In this document: piece by piece, positions 27,735-36,950 of the stretch
Numbering within the stretch: the stretch's first letter is position 1
How the letters are laid out: each line of letters opens with the position of its first letter
Origin: an uncultured Gammaproteobacteria bacterium
GTDB taxonomy: Bacteria; Pseudomonadota; Gammaproteobacteria; Pseudomonadales; Pseudohongiellaceae
NCBI GenBank assembly: GCA_913060695.1
Contig: CAJXUA010000001.1
Span: forward strand, 62,001-126,000
Direction: 5' to 3'
Length of the DNA: 64,000 nt
Translations under genes and position numbers: made by a program
The notes under the pieces: model-generated
The model's database searches: none
Told to the model about the DNA's origin: nothing
The model's input: the letters and a program-made list of their open reading frames with translations, nothing else

Positions 27735-29648
27735 ATGAGTAATATTTATAACGCAGATGCCATCGAAGTCCTTACAGGGCTAGACCCGGTTCGAAAACGC
27801 CCGGGCATGTATACCGACACTAGCCGCCCCAATCACTTAGTGCAGGAGGTCATCGACAATAGTGTCGACGAAGCCTTGGCGGGGCACGCAAAGACAATCA
27901 CTGTCGTCATGCAAAAAGACGGCTATGTTGAGGTCAGCGATGATGGCCGCGGTATGCCCGTTGATATTCACCAAGAAGAGAAAGTCAGCGGCGTTGAATT
28001 GATCTTGACGCGGCTACATGCTGGCGGCAAGTTCTCTGGCAAGAACTATCAATACTCTGGCGGCCTGCATGGCGTTGGTGTTTCGGTAGTGAACGCTCTG
28101 TCCAAACATCTCGAGGTACTCGTGCGCCGCGATGGCACCGTATTCCAAATGAAATTTCGCGATGGCGAAAAAGTATCAGAGCTGGCGCCTATTTCGACTG
28201 CGCCGAAGCGCATGACAGGCACCACCGTGCGCTTTCTACCGGACGAGAAATATTTCGACTCTAGCAAAATTTCGATCAGCCGCTTGAAGCACGTGCTGCG
28301 TGCTAAAGCCGTACTCTGTTCCGGTCTACGTGTAGTGTTCGTCGACAATACTGTGGATGCCGAAAAGAGCCAGAGCGAAGAGTGGTTATTCGAAGATGGT
28401 CTTACAGATTACCTTACTCAATCGACTCGCGACTGGCCAGTGCTGCCTGAGCAACCCTTTGTAGGTTCAATGCAAGGTAATGCCGAGGCAGTGGACTGGG
28501 CGGTGCAATGGCTGCCAGAGGGCGGTGAGATTACTGCAGAGAGCTACGTTAACCTGATTCCGACAGCGCAGGGTGGTACACACGTGAATGGTCTGCGTAC
28601 GGGCCTTCTCGATGCATTGCGGGAATTTTGTGAGTTCCGTAATTTATTGCCCCGTGGCATCAAGCTAACTCCTGAGGATGTGTGGGACCGGTGTTGCTTC
28701 GTATTGTCCGCAAAAATAGTTGAGCCGCAATTCTCTGGCCAGACTAAGGAACGCCTTTCTTCTAGGCAGTGCGCGGTGTTTATCTCGGGCGTAGTAAAAG
28801 ACTCGTTTAGTCTCTGGCTCAATCAGCATACCGCAGAGGCGGAGCTGCTCGCAGAGTTGTGTATAAATAATGCCCAGAGTCGTCTCAAGGCGAGCAAGAA
28901 AGTCGAGCGTAAGAAGGTAACAGCAGGCCCGGCTTTGCCAGGTAAATTGGCCGATTGTTCCACTCAGGATGTCATGGCTGGCGAGTTATTCTTGGTAGAG
29001 GGTGACTCCGCTGGCGGTTCGGCAAAGCAAGCACGCGACCGAGAGACGCAGGCGATAATGCCACTGCGCGGCAAGATCCTGAACACGTGGGAAGTAGATT
29101 CGAATGAAATACTGGGCTCACAGGAGGTGCATGACATCGCCGTCGCTCTCGGTGTAGACCCTGGCTCTGATAACTTAGAGGGCTTACGCTACGGCAAGAT
29201 CTGCATTCTGGCAGATGCTGATTCCGATGGGCTTCACATCGCGACGCTATTATGCGCCTTGTTTCTGCGCCATTTCCGACCCTTGGTTGTCGCCGGACAC
29301 ATCTATGTGGCCATGCCGCCACTGTATCGTATCGATGTTGGCAAAGAGGTTTTTTATGCCCTGGATGAACAAGATAAAGATGGCATTCTCGATCGTTTAG
29401 TTGCTGAGAAGAAAAATGCTAAGCCCAATGTGCAGCGCTTCAAGGGTCTTGGTGAAATGAACCCTCTGCAGTTGCGCGAAACCACGATGAACCGCGATAC
29501 CAGAAGACTGGTGCAATTAACTCTGGATGATGCGCAGCACGCGCGGGAAACAGACGAGATGCTCGATATGCTCCTCGCCAAGAAGCGTGCGCCGGATAGA
29601 AAAGTTTGGCTCGAGGAGAACGGCAATCTTGCCGACCTAGCCGAGTAA
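27735..29648 (+). CDS. parE: DNA topoisomerase IV subunit B
   Basis: 637 residues. GHKL ATPase motifs VIDNSVDEALAGH and YSGGLHGVGVSVVNALS; Toprim motifs LVEGDSAGGSAKQARDRETQAIMP and ADADSDGLHI. Ends with the short GyrB/ParE C-terminal domain. With ParC it separates linked daughter chromosomes. Confidence 0.97.
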   Translation: MSNIYNADAIEVLTGLDPVRKRPGMYTDTSRPNHLVQEVIDNSVDEALAGHAKTITVVMQKDGYVEVSDDGRGMPVDIHQEEKVSGVELILTRLHAGGKFSGKNYQYSGGLHGVGVSVVNALSKHLEVLVRRDGTVFQMKFRDGEKVSELAPISTAPKRMTGTTVRFLPDEKYFDSSKISISRLKHVLRAKAVLCSGLRVVFVDNTVDAEKSQSEEWLFEDGLTDYLTQSTRDWPVLPEQPFVGSMQGNAEAVDWAVQWLPEGGEITAESYVNLIPTAQGGTHVNGLRTGLLDALREFCEFRNLLPRGIKLTPEDVWDRCCFVLSAKIVEPQFSGQTKERLSSRQCAVFISGVVKDSFSLWLNQHTAEAELLAELCINNAQSRLKASKKVERKKVTAGPALPGKLADCSTQDVMAGELFLVEGDSAGGSAKQARDRETQAIMPLRGKILNTWEVDSNEILGSQEVHDIAVALGVDPGSDNLEGLRYGKICILADADSDGLHIATLLCALFLRHFRPLVVAGHIYVAMPPLYRIDVGKEVFYALDEQDKDGILDRLVAEKKNAKPNVQRFKGLGEMNPLQLRETTMNRDTRRLVQLTLDDAQHARETDEMLDMLLAKKRAPDRKVWLEENGNLADLAE

Positions 29649-29708
29649 TAGCGCAGGACAAGATTGCGCCGCAACCCAAATTCACCGAATCGAAAGCAGA
29701 ACGAAGCA

Positions 29709-31967
29709 ATGACTCAGAATATTACAGTGAACGAAGACGGTGTAGAACAAATCGCCCTGAGTAGTTACTCGCAACAGGCGTATTTGAACTACTCCATGTA
29801 TGTCATCAACGACCGTGCCTTGCCCCATATCGGCGATGGTTTGAAGCCAGTGCAGCGCCGCATTATCTATGCGATGTCCGAGCTAAGTCTCAAGTCGACT
29901 GCGAAGTTTAAAAAATCCGCGCGTACGATAGGCGACGTGATAGGCAAGTTTCACCCACATGGTGACTCGGCCTGTTATGAGGCTATGGTGCTCATGGCTC
30001 AGCCCTTTAGTTATCGTTACCCGCTCGTCGATGGACAAGGCAACTGGGGCTCGCCCGACGATCCTAAATCCTTTGCGGCGATGCGTTATACCGAATCGAA
30101 ACTGCGTAAATATGCCGACATACTGCTCTCCGAACTAGAGCAAGGCACTGTGGAGTGGAAACTCAATTTCGATGGCACCTTGCAAGAGCCACAGATTCTG
30201 CCGGCGCGACTTCCTAATGTGCTGTTAAATGGTGGCAGCGGCATCGCAGTGGGTATGGCCACAGATATTCCGCCGCACAATTTACGCGAAGTTGCGAGTG
30301 CCTGTATCCACCTCTTGGAGAGCCCTAGCGCCACGGTTGCGGATTTGATGACCCATATTCAGGGGCCAGACTATCCAACCGCCGCTGAGATCATTAGCCC
30401 GCGAGAGGACATCGTTTCGCTGTACGAAACCGGGAAGGGTTCCATAAGATCCCGTGCGGTTTATCATATCGAGAGCGGCGATATCGTGGTTACGGCCTTG
30501 CCCTATCAAGTCTCTGGAGCGAAAGTCCTTGAGCAGATTGCGGCACAGATGCAGAAGAAGAAATTACCCATGGTTGTGGACCTTCGCGACGAGTCCGATC
30601 ATGAGAACCCAACGCGAATTGTGATTGTGCCACGCTCTAATCGAGTCGATACCGACACGTTAATGTTGCACCTGTTTGCCTCGACCGATCTTGAGCGCAC
30701 TTACCGTGTCAATTTCAACATAATTGGCACCAATGGTCGCCCGCAAGTGAAGAATCTGCGTTCACTTTTGAAGGAATGGCTAGAGTTCCGCACCGATACG
30801 GTGAAGCGACGCCTACAGAATCGTCTCGACCGCATTCTGCAACGACTGCATATTCTGGAAGGCCTCTTGGTTGCCTTTCTCAATATCGACGAAGTGATTC
30901 ACATCATTCGCACTGAGGAGAAGCCTCGGCCGGTGCTAATGGAACGTTTCGGGATTTCGGAGATCCAGGCCGAAGCGATTCTAGAGCTCAAATTAAGACA
31001 CCTTGCTAAGCTCGAGGAAGTAAAGATCCGTGGCGAGCAAAACGAGCTAGATGCGGAGCGCGAGCGCTTGGAGTTAATCCTCGGTTCTGCAACGCGGCTC
31101 AAGACACTCATTCGCAAAGAGATTACGCAAGATGCTGAGGACTTCGGCGACGACCGTTGCTGCCCGATAGTCTCTCGTACTGAGGCACAGGCATTTAGCG
31201 AGACTGAGTTGATGTCTACTGAGCCTATAACCGTTGTACTCTCCGAGCGCGGCTGGGCGAGATCGGCGAAAGGGCATGAAGTTGAGCCAGAAGCACTGCA
31301 ATACAAATCTGGTGATGGATTCAAATTTGCTGCCCTTGGGCGCAGCAATCAGAACGCGATCTTCATCGATTCTACCGGCCGTACTTACTCGCTTCCTTCC
31401 CATACCCTGCCTTCGGCACGTGGACAGGGTGAACCTCTGACTGGTCGTCTAACTCCAGAGTCCGGAGCTAGTTTCGAAGGCGTGTTGATGGGTGACGAGA
31501 AACAAAGAGTCTTATTGGCGAGCGATGGTGGCTATGGATTCGTCGCTAAGATCGAGGATTTGCAGAGTAAGAATAAGTCGGGAAAGAGCGTCCTTAAATT
31601 ACCTAAAGGCAGCAAGGTAATGCCGCCATTGATAGTTAAAGACTATGCAAGCGATGTGGTCGTCGCGATTACTAACGAAGGCCGTATGTTGAGCTTCGCT
31701 TTGTCCGAGTTGCCGGAATTATCTCGTGGCAAAGGCAATAAAATCATTAGCATACCAAGCGCACGTGCGAGCGAGCGGGTGGAGTTCGTTGTCGCCCTAT
31801 GTGTGCTCGGCGCTGGTGAGACTCTTGCCGTTCATGCAGGAAGGCGCCACCTGAACATGAAAGCTTCTGACCTTGAACACTACAAAGGAGAGCGGGGTCG
31901 TCGTGGTAATAAATTGCCTCGCGGCTTCCAAAATGTTGATCGAGTCGAAGTAATAGGCGTTTCTTAA
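29709..31967 (+). CDS. parC: DNA topoisomerase IV subunit A
   Basis: 752 residues from ATG 29709, the same length as E. coli ParC; upstream frame to 29664 rejected. Quinolone-pocket residues are the sensitive type ([10 protein letters not shown] with Ser and Glu), and the catalytic Tyr is in [10 protein letters not shown]-terminal beta-propeller present. 60 bases after parE. Confidence 0.97.
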   Translation: MTQNITVNEDGVEQIALSSYSQQAYLNYSMYVINDRALPHIGDGLKPVQRRIIYAMSELSLKSTAKFKKSARTIGDVIGKFHPHGDSACYEAMVLMAQPFSYRYPLVDGQGNWGSPDDPKSFAAMRYTESKLRKYADILLSELEQGTVEWKLNFDGTLQEPQILPARLPNVLLNGGSGIAVGMATDIPPHNLREVASACIHLLESPSATVADLMTHIQGPDYPTAAEIISPREDIVSLYETGKGSIRSRAVYHIESGDIVVTALPYQVSGAKVLEQIAAQMQKKKLPMVVDLRDESDHENPTRIVIVPRSNRVDTDTLMLHLFASTDLERTYRVNFNIIGTNGRPQVKNLRSLLKEWLEFRTDTVKRRLQNRLDRILQRLHILEGLLVAFLNIDEVIHIIRTEEKPRPVLMERFGISEIQAEAILELKLRHLAKLEEVKIRGEQNELDAERERLELILGSATRLKTLIRKEITQDAEDFGDDRCCPIVSRTEAQAFSETELMSTEPITVVLSERGWARSAKGHEVEPEALQYKSGDGFKFAALGRSNQNAIFIDSTGRTYSLPSHTLPSARGQGEPLTGRLTPESGASFEGVLMGDEKQRVLLASDGGYGFVAKIEDLQSKNKSGKSVLKLPKGSKVMPPLIVKDYASDVVVAITNEGRMLSFALSELPELSRGKGNKIISIPSARASERVEFVVALCVLGAGETLAVHAGRRHLNMKASDLEHYKGERGRRGNKLPRGFQNVDRVEVIGVS

Positions 31968-31997
31968 GGTTCGCAAGTCCAAAATAGCCTCTATAAG

Positions 31998-32016
31998 GCT
32001 GGCGAGTAACGCTAGC
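31998..32016 (+). terminator. Stem-loop between parC and the GGDEF-EAL gene
   Basis: GCTGGCG / CGCTAGC arms (one G-T pair) around AGTAA, 30 bases after the parC stop. No T run follows, so it may be a weak or factor-assisted terminator. Confidence 0.35.
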
Positions 32017-32053
32017 AAGTTGCTATTCTCTCTACTTATGTCGAATCTCGACT

Positions 32054-35000
32054 ATGAGAAGTGGAACTGGGGAGGGCCGCTTGCAGTTTAGAAGTCTCAC
32101 TTTAATAGTCACATTGTTTTTGACACTGTGTTTGCCTGCATCACTGCAGGCACAGAGCGACGAGGAGGTCGTGCTCCAATTGAAGTGGGAGCACGAGTTT
32201 CAGTTTGCAGGCTATTACGCCGCATTATGGCAGGGCTTCTATCAGCAAGCGGGCCTTAACGTAGATATCCGCTCCGCTATTACCGAAGACGGTCGTTTTC
32301 TCGCACCAGACGCAGAGCTGATAAGTGGCAACGCAGACTTCGCCATTGGCGGTATAGACACGCTTGTTAAGCGCGGGCTTGGTGAGAAATTCGTAGTCTT
32401 AAGCCCGATCTTTCAGAGTTCGCCAGTTGCGGTGTTTAGCCTCAGCGACCTTCCAATTGATAATCTGCAGCAGCTTAGTCAGCTCCGTATTGCAGCGGTA
32501 AAAGATGATTATCTGCTGACCCAAGTTCAGGCGATGTTTCTTGCCGAAGGCATCGATCCAGAAAGCATTACATTCCTAGACGAAGATGTAACGGTAGAAA
32601 GTCTTGTCGATGGGCGGGCCGATGCCATCGTCACTTATGATGTTTCTGCACTATATGAGGCTAAGGAGTTGGGGGTAGAGTTAAATTCGCTCTACCCAGA
32701 GGACTATGGGGTTAACTTCTATGGTGACGTCCTATATACCTCCGAGGCAGTAATAGAACGTGATCCTGAGTTAGTAAAGCGATTTGTAGAGGCCAGTATC
32801 GAAGGTTGGCGTTATGCCTTGGAGCATAAACTCGAAATTGCAGACCGTATATCTGCTGAAATGCCTCGCTATCGTTATCTGTATAACAGCATCTTTGACT
32901 ACAACCGCTTCTTCGCGGAGCGCATCGATCAGTATCTACTTTTCCCTTTGATTCCCCTTGGGCACAATCAATTTGAGCGCTGGCAGAGTGCCTATTCTCT
33001 GCTTTCACAACTCGGTTTAATAGAACAGGCCTTTCCGATCGAGGAGTTGCTCAGCCCGGTGGAGCTGCCGCCGGAGCAGGAACAGGACCTAGGCGACTGG
33101 TTGCTTATCGTGATCTCGCTGGTGGTCCTAATTTGTATCGGGCTATTCGTGCGTGTTCCTCACCTACGCCTTTTACTAGCCGTCCCGTTTTTTTTCCTAA
33201 TCCTGCAACAATTTATCGAACTCCGCTACCGGGTTCTGTTGGTTGATGAGGAACGTTTACATGTGTCCGAACAGCTCAGTACGGTGCGTTACCAATTAGA
33301 AAGTAGATTATTGAATAATCTTTCTTTGATTAATGGCCTTGCCGCATTTATCGCCTCGAAACCCGATTTTACCCAGCAAGAGTTTGATACCTACGCGTCC
33401 ACTATTCTTGCGAGTGAACCCGCGCTGATAAATCTTGCCGCAGCTCCCGATTTAGTCATTGGGTATATTTATCCTCTCGAGGGCAACGAGTCGGCACTCG
33501 GCCTGAATTACCTAGACACTCCGCTGCAGATGTTTGCGATCCAGCGAACAATCCAAACAGGTTCTATGGTGATCGCGGGTCCCCTCGAATTGGTGCAAGG
33601 CGGCACTGCCTTTGTAGGTCGTGCACCCGTGTACATATATAGCGAAGATGGCAATCGCAGTCTTTGGGGGGTCGTCTCGGCACCGATTTCCACTGCAAGC
33701 ATCTATTCTGATAGTAATTTGTTCGACCCTAGTATTGGTTTGGAAATCGCCATACGCGGTAGAGATGGACTTGGAGAGGATGGAGAGGTTTTCTTTGGCT
33801 CCGCAAGCGTGTTTGACAACCCCAATGCGGTCAAGATGCCGGTGGCGCTGGGCGGCGGCACATGGCAGTTAGCCGCCTATTCTCTGCAGGATACTAGTGA
33901 AACCGACCCGGGTATTTTGCTGCTACGAAGTGTCGCCGCCATCCTCTGTGCACTGTTCGTTATTGGCATCTTCTTACGTTACCGAGCCAAGATCAAAGAA
34001 GAGGCCTACGAGCGGCTGATCTTTCGCAACGAGCAATTCCTGCGTGAAGTAGAGAAGGTGTCAAAAGTAGGTGGGTGGCGTTTAGACAGCAATGGCGTGT
34101 TCTCAGAGGTCTCTGAACAGTGTATGCAGATATTCGGTGTCAGCAATGGCGCTGGCGTGTTGAGTCTGGATGAGGTCTGCGCCCAGTACTCAGAGGAAAC
34201 TGGGAAAATGCTACGCAGCCTCCTAGACAGAGCGAAACAGCGTGGTGACAGTTTCGATACGGAGTTGCGTTTGGAGCGCAACGGAGAAGGTGAGAGCTGG
34301 CTGCATATTCGCGGCGAGATGATATTGCTTCCCAGTGCTAAACGCGAGTTAGTAGGGGCTATACAGGATGTCAGTAAGGCCAAAGCGGCAGATAAATTGA
34401 TTGAGTATCAGGCCAACTACGATGCGCTAACAGGTCTAGCGAACAGAAGCCTTCTGAGGGATCGGCTCGATAGTGCGTTGGCGATGTCTAAGCGTGCAAG
34501 CACAAAACTCGCAGTGTTATTTATCGACTTAGATAACTTCAAATCGGTCAATGATAACCTCGGCCACGATATAGGCGATGAGGTCTTGGTAGAGACTGCA
34601 AAGCGGATTAAGAATTGTGTGCGCGAGGTCGATACAGTTGCCCGTTACAGTGGAGATGAGTTCATCGTAGTGTTACGCGATGTATTCTCAGAGTCTGCAG
34701 TATGCCGAATTGTTGACGAGATCGTGACTGCTGTAGGAGAGCCCTTTAAGCTTGATGTTAATCAAGTCTACTGCGGGGCAAGCATAGGTATTTCTTTCTT
34801 CCCAGACGACGCCTTGGACTCGGAGACCTTAATCATTAAGGCCGACCAGGCAATGTATGAAGTGAAGAAATCGGGTAGGAATGGCTGGCAATTCTATACA
34901 CAGGAGATGCAACGCAAGTCCGAGAAGCGCCATAGTTTATTCAACGAGCTTGTGGCCGCGCTCAAGAACAATGAGTTAAGTGTGTATTATCAGCCTATCT

Positions 35001-35710
35001 ATAGTTTAGCTGAGAACCGAATAGTAGGGTGCGAGGCTTTGGTGCGTTGGCAGAAGGCCGATGGCAGCTTCGTTCCTCCAGACTTGTTTATCCCGCTGGC
35101 CGAGGAGAGTGGCCTCGTGATTCGCATCGACCATCTTGTGCTCACGTCCGCACGTAATTTCATCAGCGAGTTAAATAGTGCCCATGGGCTCAATATCGGT
35201 CTGTCGGTAAACGTTTCAACACGCCTACTGTATATGCGTGACGAGTCGTCACAGGCATGGTTCCAAGATATTAAACTCCCTATCAATGTCCCGATCATTG
35301 TGGAGATTACCGAAAGGGTTTTGGTTGAGGATGCCACTCGCGCCTTGCAAGTGCTCAACGACTTGAATAAGGCGGGCATTAGTATCTCCATCGATGATTT
35401 TGGTACTGGCTATTCTGGACTCAGCTACCTTTCGCGCTTTCCAGTCGATGGGCTAAAAATCGATCGTTCATTCGTCGCGAAAATCGGTGAGCTCAAAACC
35501 GAAGAGGCTCTGATCGAGACGATGCTGCTGATGGCGAAGAAATTGCAGATTCGCGCCGTCGCTGAGGGCGTGGAAACGCGCGAGCAATTGGCCTTCTTAC
35601 GTAATCTGAATTGTGATTTTGCGCAGGGCTACTATATAGCGCGGCCGATGCCTAAGGATCAATTTAGGACCTTCCTTCTTAAGAGCAATTCAGAGGGTTT
35701 AGACTTGTAA
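32054..35710 (+). CDS. NMT1/THI5-type receptor fused to CHASE, PAS, GGDEF and EAL domains
   Basis: 1,218 residues. Signal peptide, then an NMT1/THI5 periplasmic binding domain (~40-330; LQLKWEHEFQFAGYYAALWQ), two membrane segments (~350-395), a CHASE-type sensor (~415-590; YIYPLEGNESALGLNY), a membrane segment (~625-645), PAS (~660-780), GGDEF (SGDEF at 866-870 with an RxxD inhibitory site five residues before) and EAL (E994 in CEALVRW; VEITERV, DDFGTGYSG, LKIDRSF, AEGVET retained). Both enzyme domains look intact, so it may make and break c-di-GMP in answer to a bound small molecule. ATG 32054 has no Shine-Dalgarno; TTG 32081 has GGGGAGGG four bases upstream and still keeps the signal peptide. 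Confidence 0.92.
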   Translation: MRSGTGEGRLQFRSLTLIVTLFLTLCLPASLQAQSDEEVVLQLKWEHEFQFAGYYAALWQGFYQQAGLNVDIRSAITEDGRFLAPDAELISGNADFAIGGIDTLVKRGLGEKFVVLSPIFQSSPVAVFSLSDLPIDNLQQLSQLRIAAVKDDYLLTQVQAMFLAEGIDPESITFLDEDVTVESLVDGRADAIVTYDVSALYEAKELGVELNSLYPEDYGVNFYGDVLYTSEAVIERDPELVKRFVEASIEGWRYALEHKLEIADRISAEMPRYRYLYNSIFDYNRFFAERIDQYLLFPLIPLGHNQFERWQSAYSLLSQLGLIEQAFPIEELLSPVELPPEQEQDLGDWLLIVISLVVLICIGLFVRVPHLRLLLAVPFFFLILQQFIELRYRVLLVDEERLHVSEQLSTVRYQLESRLLNNLSLINGLAAFIASKPDFTQQEFDTYASTILASEPALINLAAAPDLVIGYIYPLEGNESALGLNYLDTPLQMFAIQRTIQTGSMVIAGPLELVQGGTAFVGRAPVYIYSEDGNRSLWGVVSAPISTASIYSDSNLFDPSIGLEIAIRGRDGLGEDGEVFFGSASVFDNPNAVKMPVALGGGTWQLAAYSLQDTSETDPGILLLRSVAAILCALFVIGIFLRYRAKIKEEAYERLIFRNEQFLREVEKVSKVGGWRLDSNGVFSEVSEQCMQIFGVSNGAGVLSLDEVCAQYSEETGKMLRSLLDRAKQRGDSFDTELRLERNGEGESWLHIRGEMILLPSAKRELVGAIQDVSKAKAADKLIEYQANYDALTGLANRSLLRDRLDSALAMSKRASTKLAVLFIDLDNFKSVNDNLGHDIGDEVLVETAKRIKNCVREVDTVARYSGDEFIVVLRDVFSESAVCRIVDEIVTAVGEPFKLDVNQVYCGASIGISFFPDDALDSETLIIKADQAMYEVKKSGRNGWQFYTQEMQRKSEKRHSLFNELVAALKNNELSVYYQPIYSLAENRIVGCEALVRWQKADGSFVPPDLFIPLAEESGLVIRIDHLVLTSARNFISELNSAHGLNIGLSVNVSTRLLYMRDESSQAWFQDIKLPINVPIIVEITERVLVEDATRALQVLNDLNKAGISISIDDFGTGYSGLSYLSRFPVDGLKIDRSFVAKIGELKTEEALIETMLLMAKKLQIRAVAEGVETREQLAFLRNLNCDFAQGYYIARPMPKDQFRTFLLKSNSEGLDL

Positions 35711-35714
35711 CAAT

Positions 35715-35738
35715 TTTGTAGGAACATTTGTAGGAACA
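35715..35738. repeat. Exact tandem duplication of a 12-mer
   Basis: TTTGTAGGAACA occurs twice back to back right after the GGDEF-EAL stop. The rest of the 285-base gap to the GNAT gene shows nothing recognisable. Confidence 0.9.
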
Positions 35739-35995
35739 ATGAAAAGGCTCATTATTTATTTGGACATGATCGGTCAATAATAAAAAAATGTAGCTGCCCC
35801 TTATTCACTCTTTCCTCGCTTCAATCGTTGAATATCATTTGCTCTCCACTATAAGCTGGACGAAGTTTACTCAAGGCTCTGCGATTATTCGCACGACTTT
35901 GAGATAACAATTTCGTCCTATTGGGTCCATCACGCGCGTAATTCTGCGCCCGCACTACGACCCATTTACCTAAAGCTTGTATTAGAGGAAATATC

Positions 35996-36835
35996 ATGAC
36001 TGCACAAACTGCGATAAGCACAGTAGTAACTTCGCATCCCTTACCGATCCCTTTGCATAAACCAAAGCGTCTCGCTAAGGTCCAGCCGCGCTCGTCCACC
36101 CCTATGTTGAATGAAACACTGAAGGAGAAGTTGGGCGAAGAGTATCAGCTAAAAACCTTTTTCGGCGACGAAGTGATGAGTATGGGGGACAGTACCCTCA
36201 ACGATCTCGCCGAGTGTTATATGACAGTCTTTAACGAAAGTTGGGGCGAGTCTTGGACGATCAGTTCTGCCAAGAGCGAGATCACCCACAGCCTGCGCAA
36301 CGACCCAGAGCGGATACCATTGATCTCTTTGCTCTACAAAGAGGACAAGATCATTGGTTTCTGCTGGGTGTTACTGATGGACAAGAACGCCATGAGCAAG
36401 GAACACGACATGCCCTGGGAGCTGTCCGACGTGGAGAAAGAGTCCGGTATGACGATCTCCAAGTACTGGCTCAAGGAGGTAGTGAAGAAGGAGCGCATCA
36501 TGTTTATAAAGGAGCTGGGTGTCCTCAAGGAGTATCGCCAAGTAGTTTCACCCTTTCTATCTATCCCTATTTTGGAGCGATCCGCCCAGATGGGCTATGA
36601 TGTTGGGTTCTTATGGACAAATGTGAATAGTAAGGCTTTCAAATGGGGCCTAGGCGTTGGTTATTCACCGGTTCACTTCTTCATAACCAATAATCTGCTG
36701 CTCATGTATGGCAGCGTGCAAGGCTCCTTGAAAGCGATGCGAAACGTAGTAGAGGCCTCATTTAGTAAGCAGAGCCAGTACTATATGATTAACAACATCA
36801 ATAAATACCTGTTGAAGGGGGAGGCAAGAAACTGA
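35996..36835 (+). CDS. GNAT-fold protein, possible acyltransferase
   Basis: 279 residues; AGAGGAAA four bases before the ATG supports this start (ATG 36104 is a second choice). Reads like an N-acetyltransferase: YMTVFNESWGESW, ISLLYKEDKIIGFCWVLLM, then MFIKELGVLKEYRQ (beta4 and CoA-binding loop position) and LWTNVNSKAFKWGLGVGY. The canonical Q/RxxGxG/A is altered (EYRQVVSPF), so CoA binding is not assured. It stands immediately before a 7TM-type sensor kinase, so signal synthesis is a thinkable but unproven role. It does not match LuxI. Confidence 0.7.
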   Translation: MTAQTAISTVVTSHPLPIPLHKPKRLAKVQPRSSTPMLNETLKEKLGEEYQLKTFFGDEVMSMGDSTLNDLAECYMTVFNESWGESWTISSAKSEITHSLRNDPERIPLISLLYKEDKIIGFCWVLLMDKNAMSKEHDMPWELSDVEKESGMTISKYWLKEVVKKERIMFIKELGVLKEYRQVVSPFLSIPILERSAQMGYDVGFLWTNVNSKAFKWGLGVGYSPVHFFITNNLLLMYGSVQGSLKAMRNVVEASFSKQSQYYMINNINKYLLKGEARN

Positions 36836-36886
36836 AAACATTCCAGCCCAAAAGCTGCGTCTTGCCACTTTGTGGTAGGGGCACAC

Positions 36887-36910
36887 TGTTGCGAGCATAT
36901 GCTCGCAGCA
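36887..36910. promoter_or_regulatory. Perfect palindrome before the sensor kinase gene
   Basis: GCGAGCATATGCTCGC (36891-36906) is a perfect 16-base palindrome, extended by flanking TGTT/AGCA to near 24 bases. Sits 44 bases upstream of the kinase start and 51 bases after the GNAT stop. Could be an operator or an RNA hairpin. Confidence 0.6.
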
Positions 36911-36950
36911 GGCTTGAGCTGAATGCTGTTTTGCAAAGGCAGGGGATGGA

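Noticed and set aside
35821-36099. 92-residue minus-strand frame overlapping the GNAT start
   Set aside because: Conflicts with the well-supported ATG and Shine-Dalgarno at 35996; no family features.
35996-36835. LuxI-type autoinducer synthase
   Set aside because: Although GNAT-like and beside sensor kinases, it lacks the conserved LuxI residues; called only as GNAT-fold.
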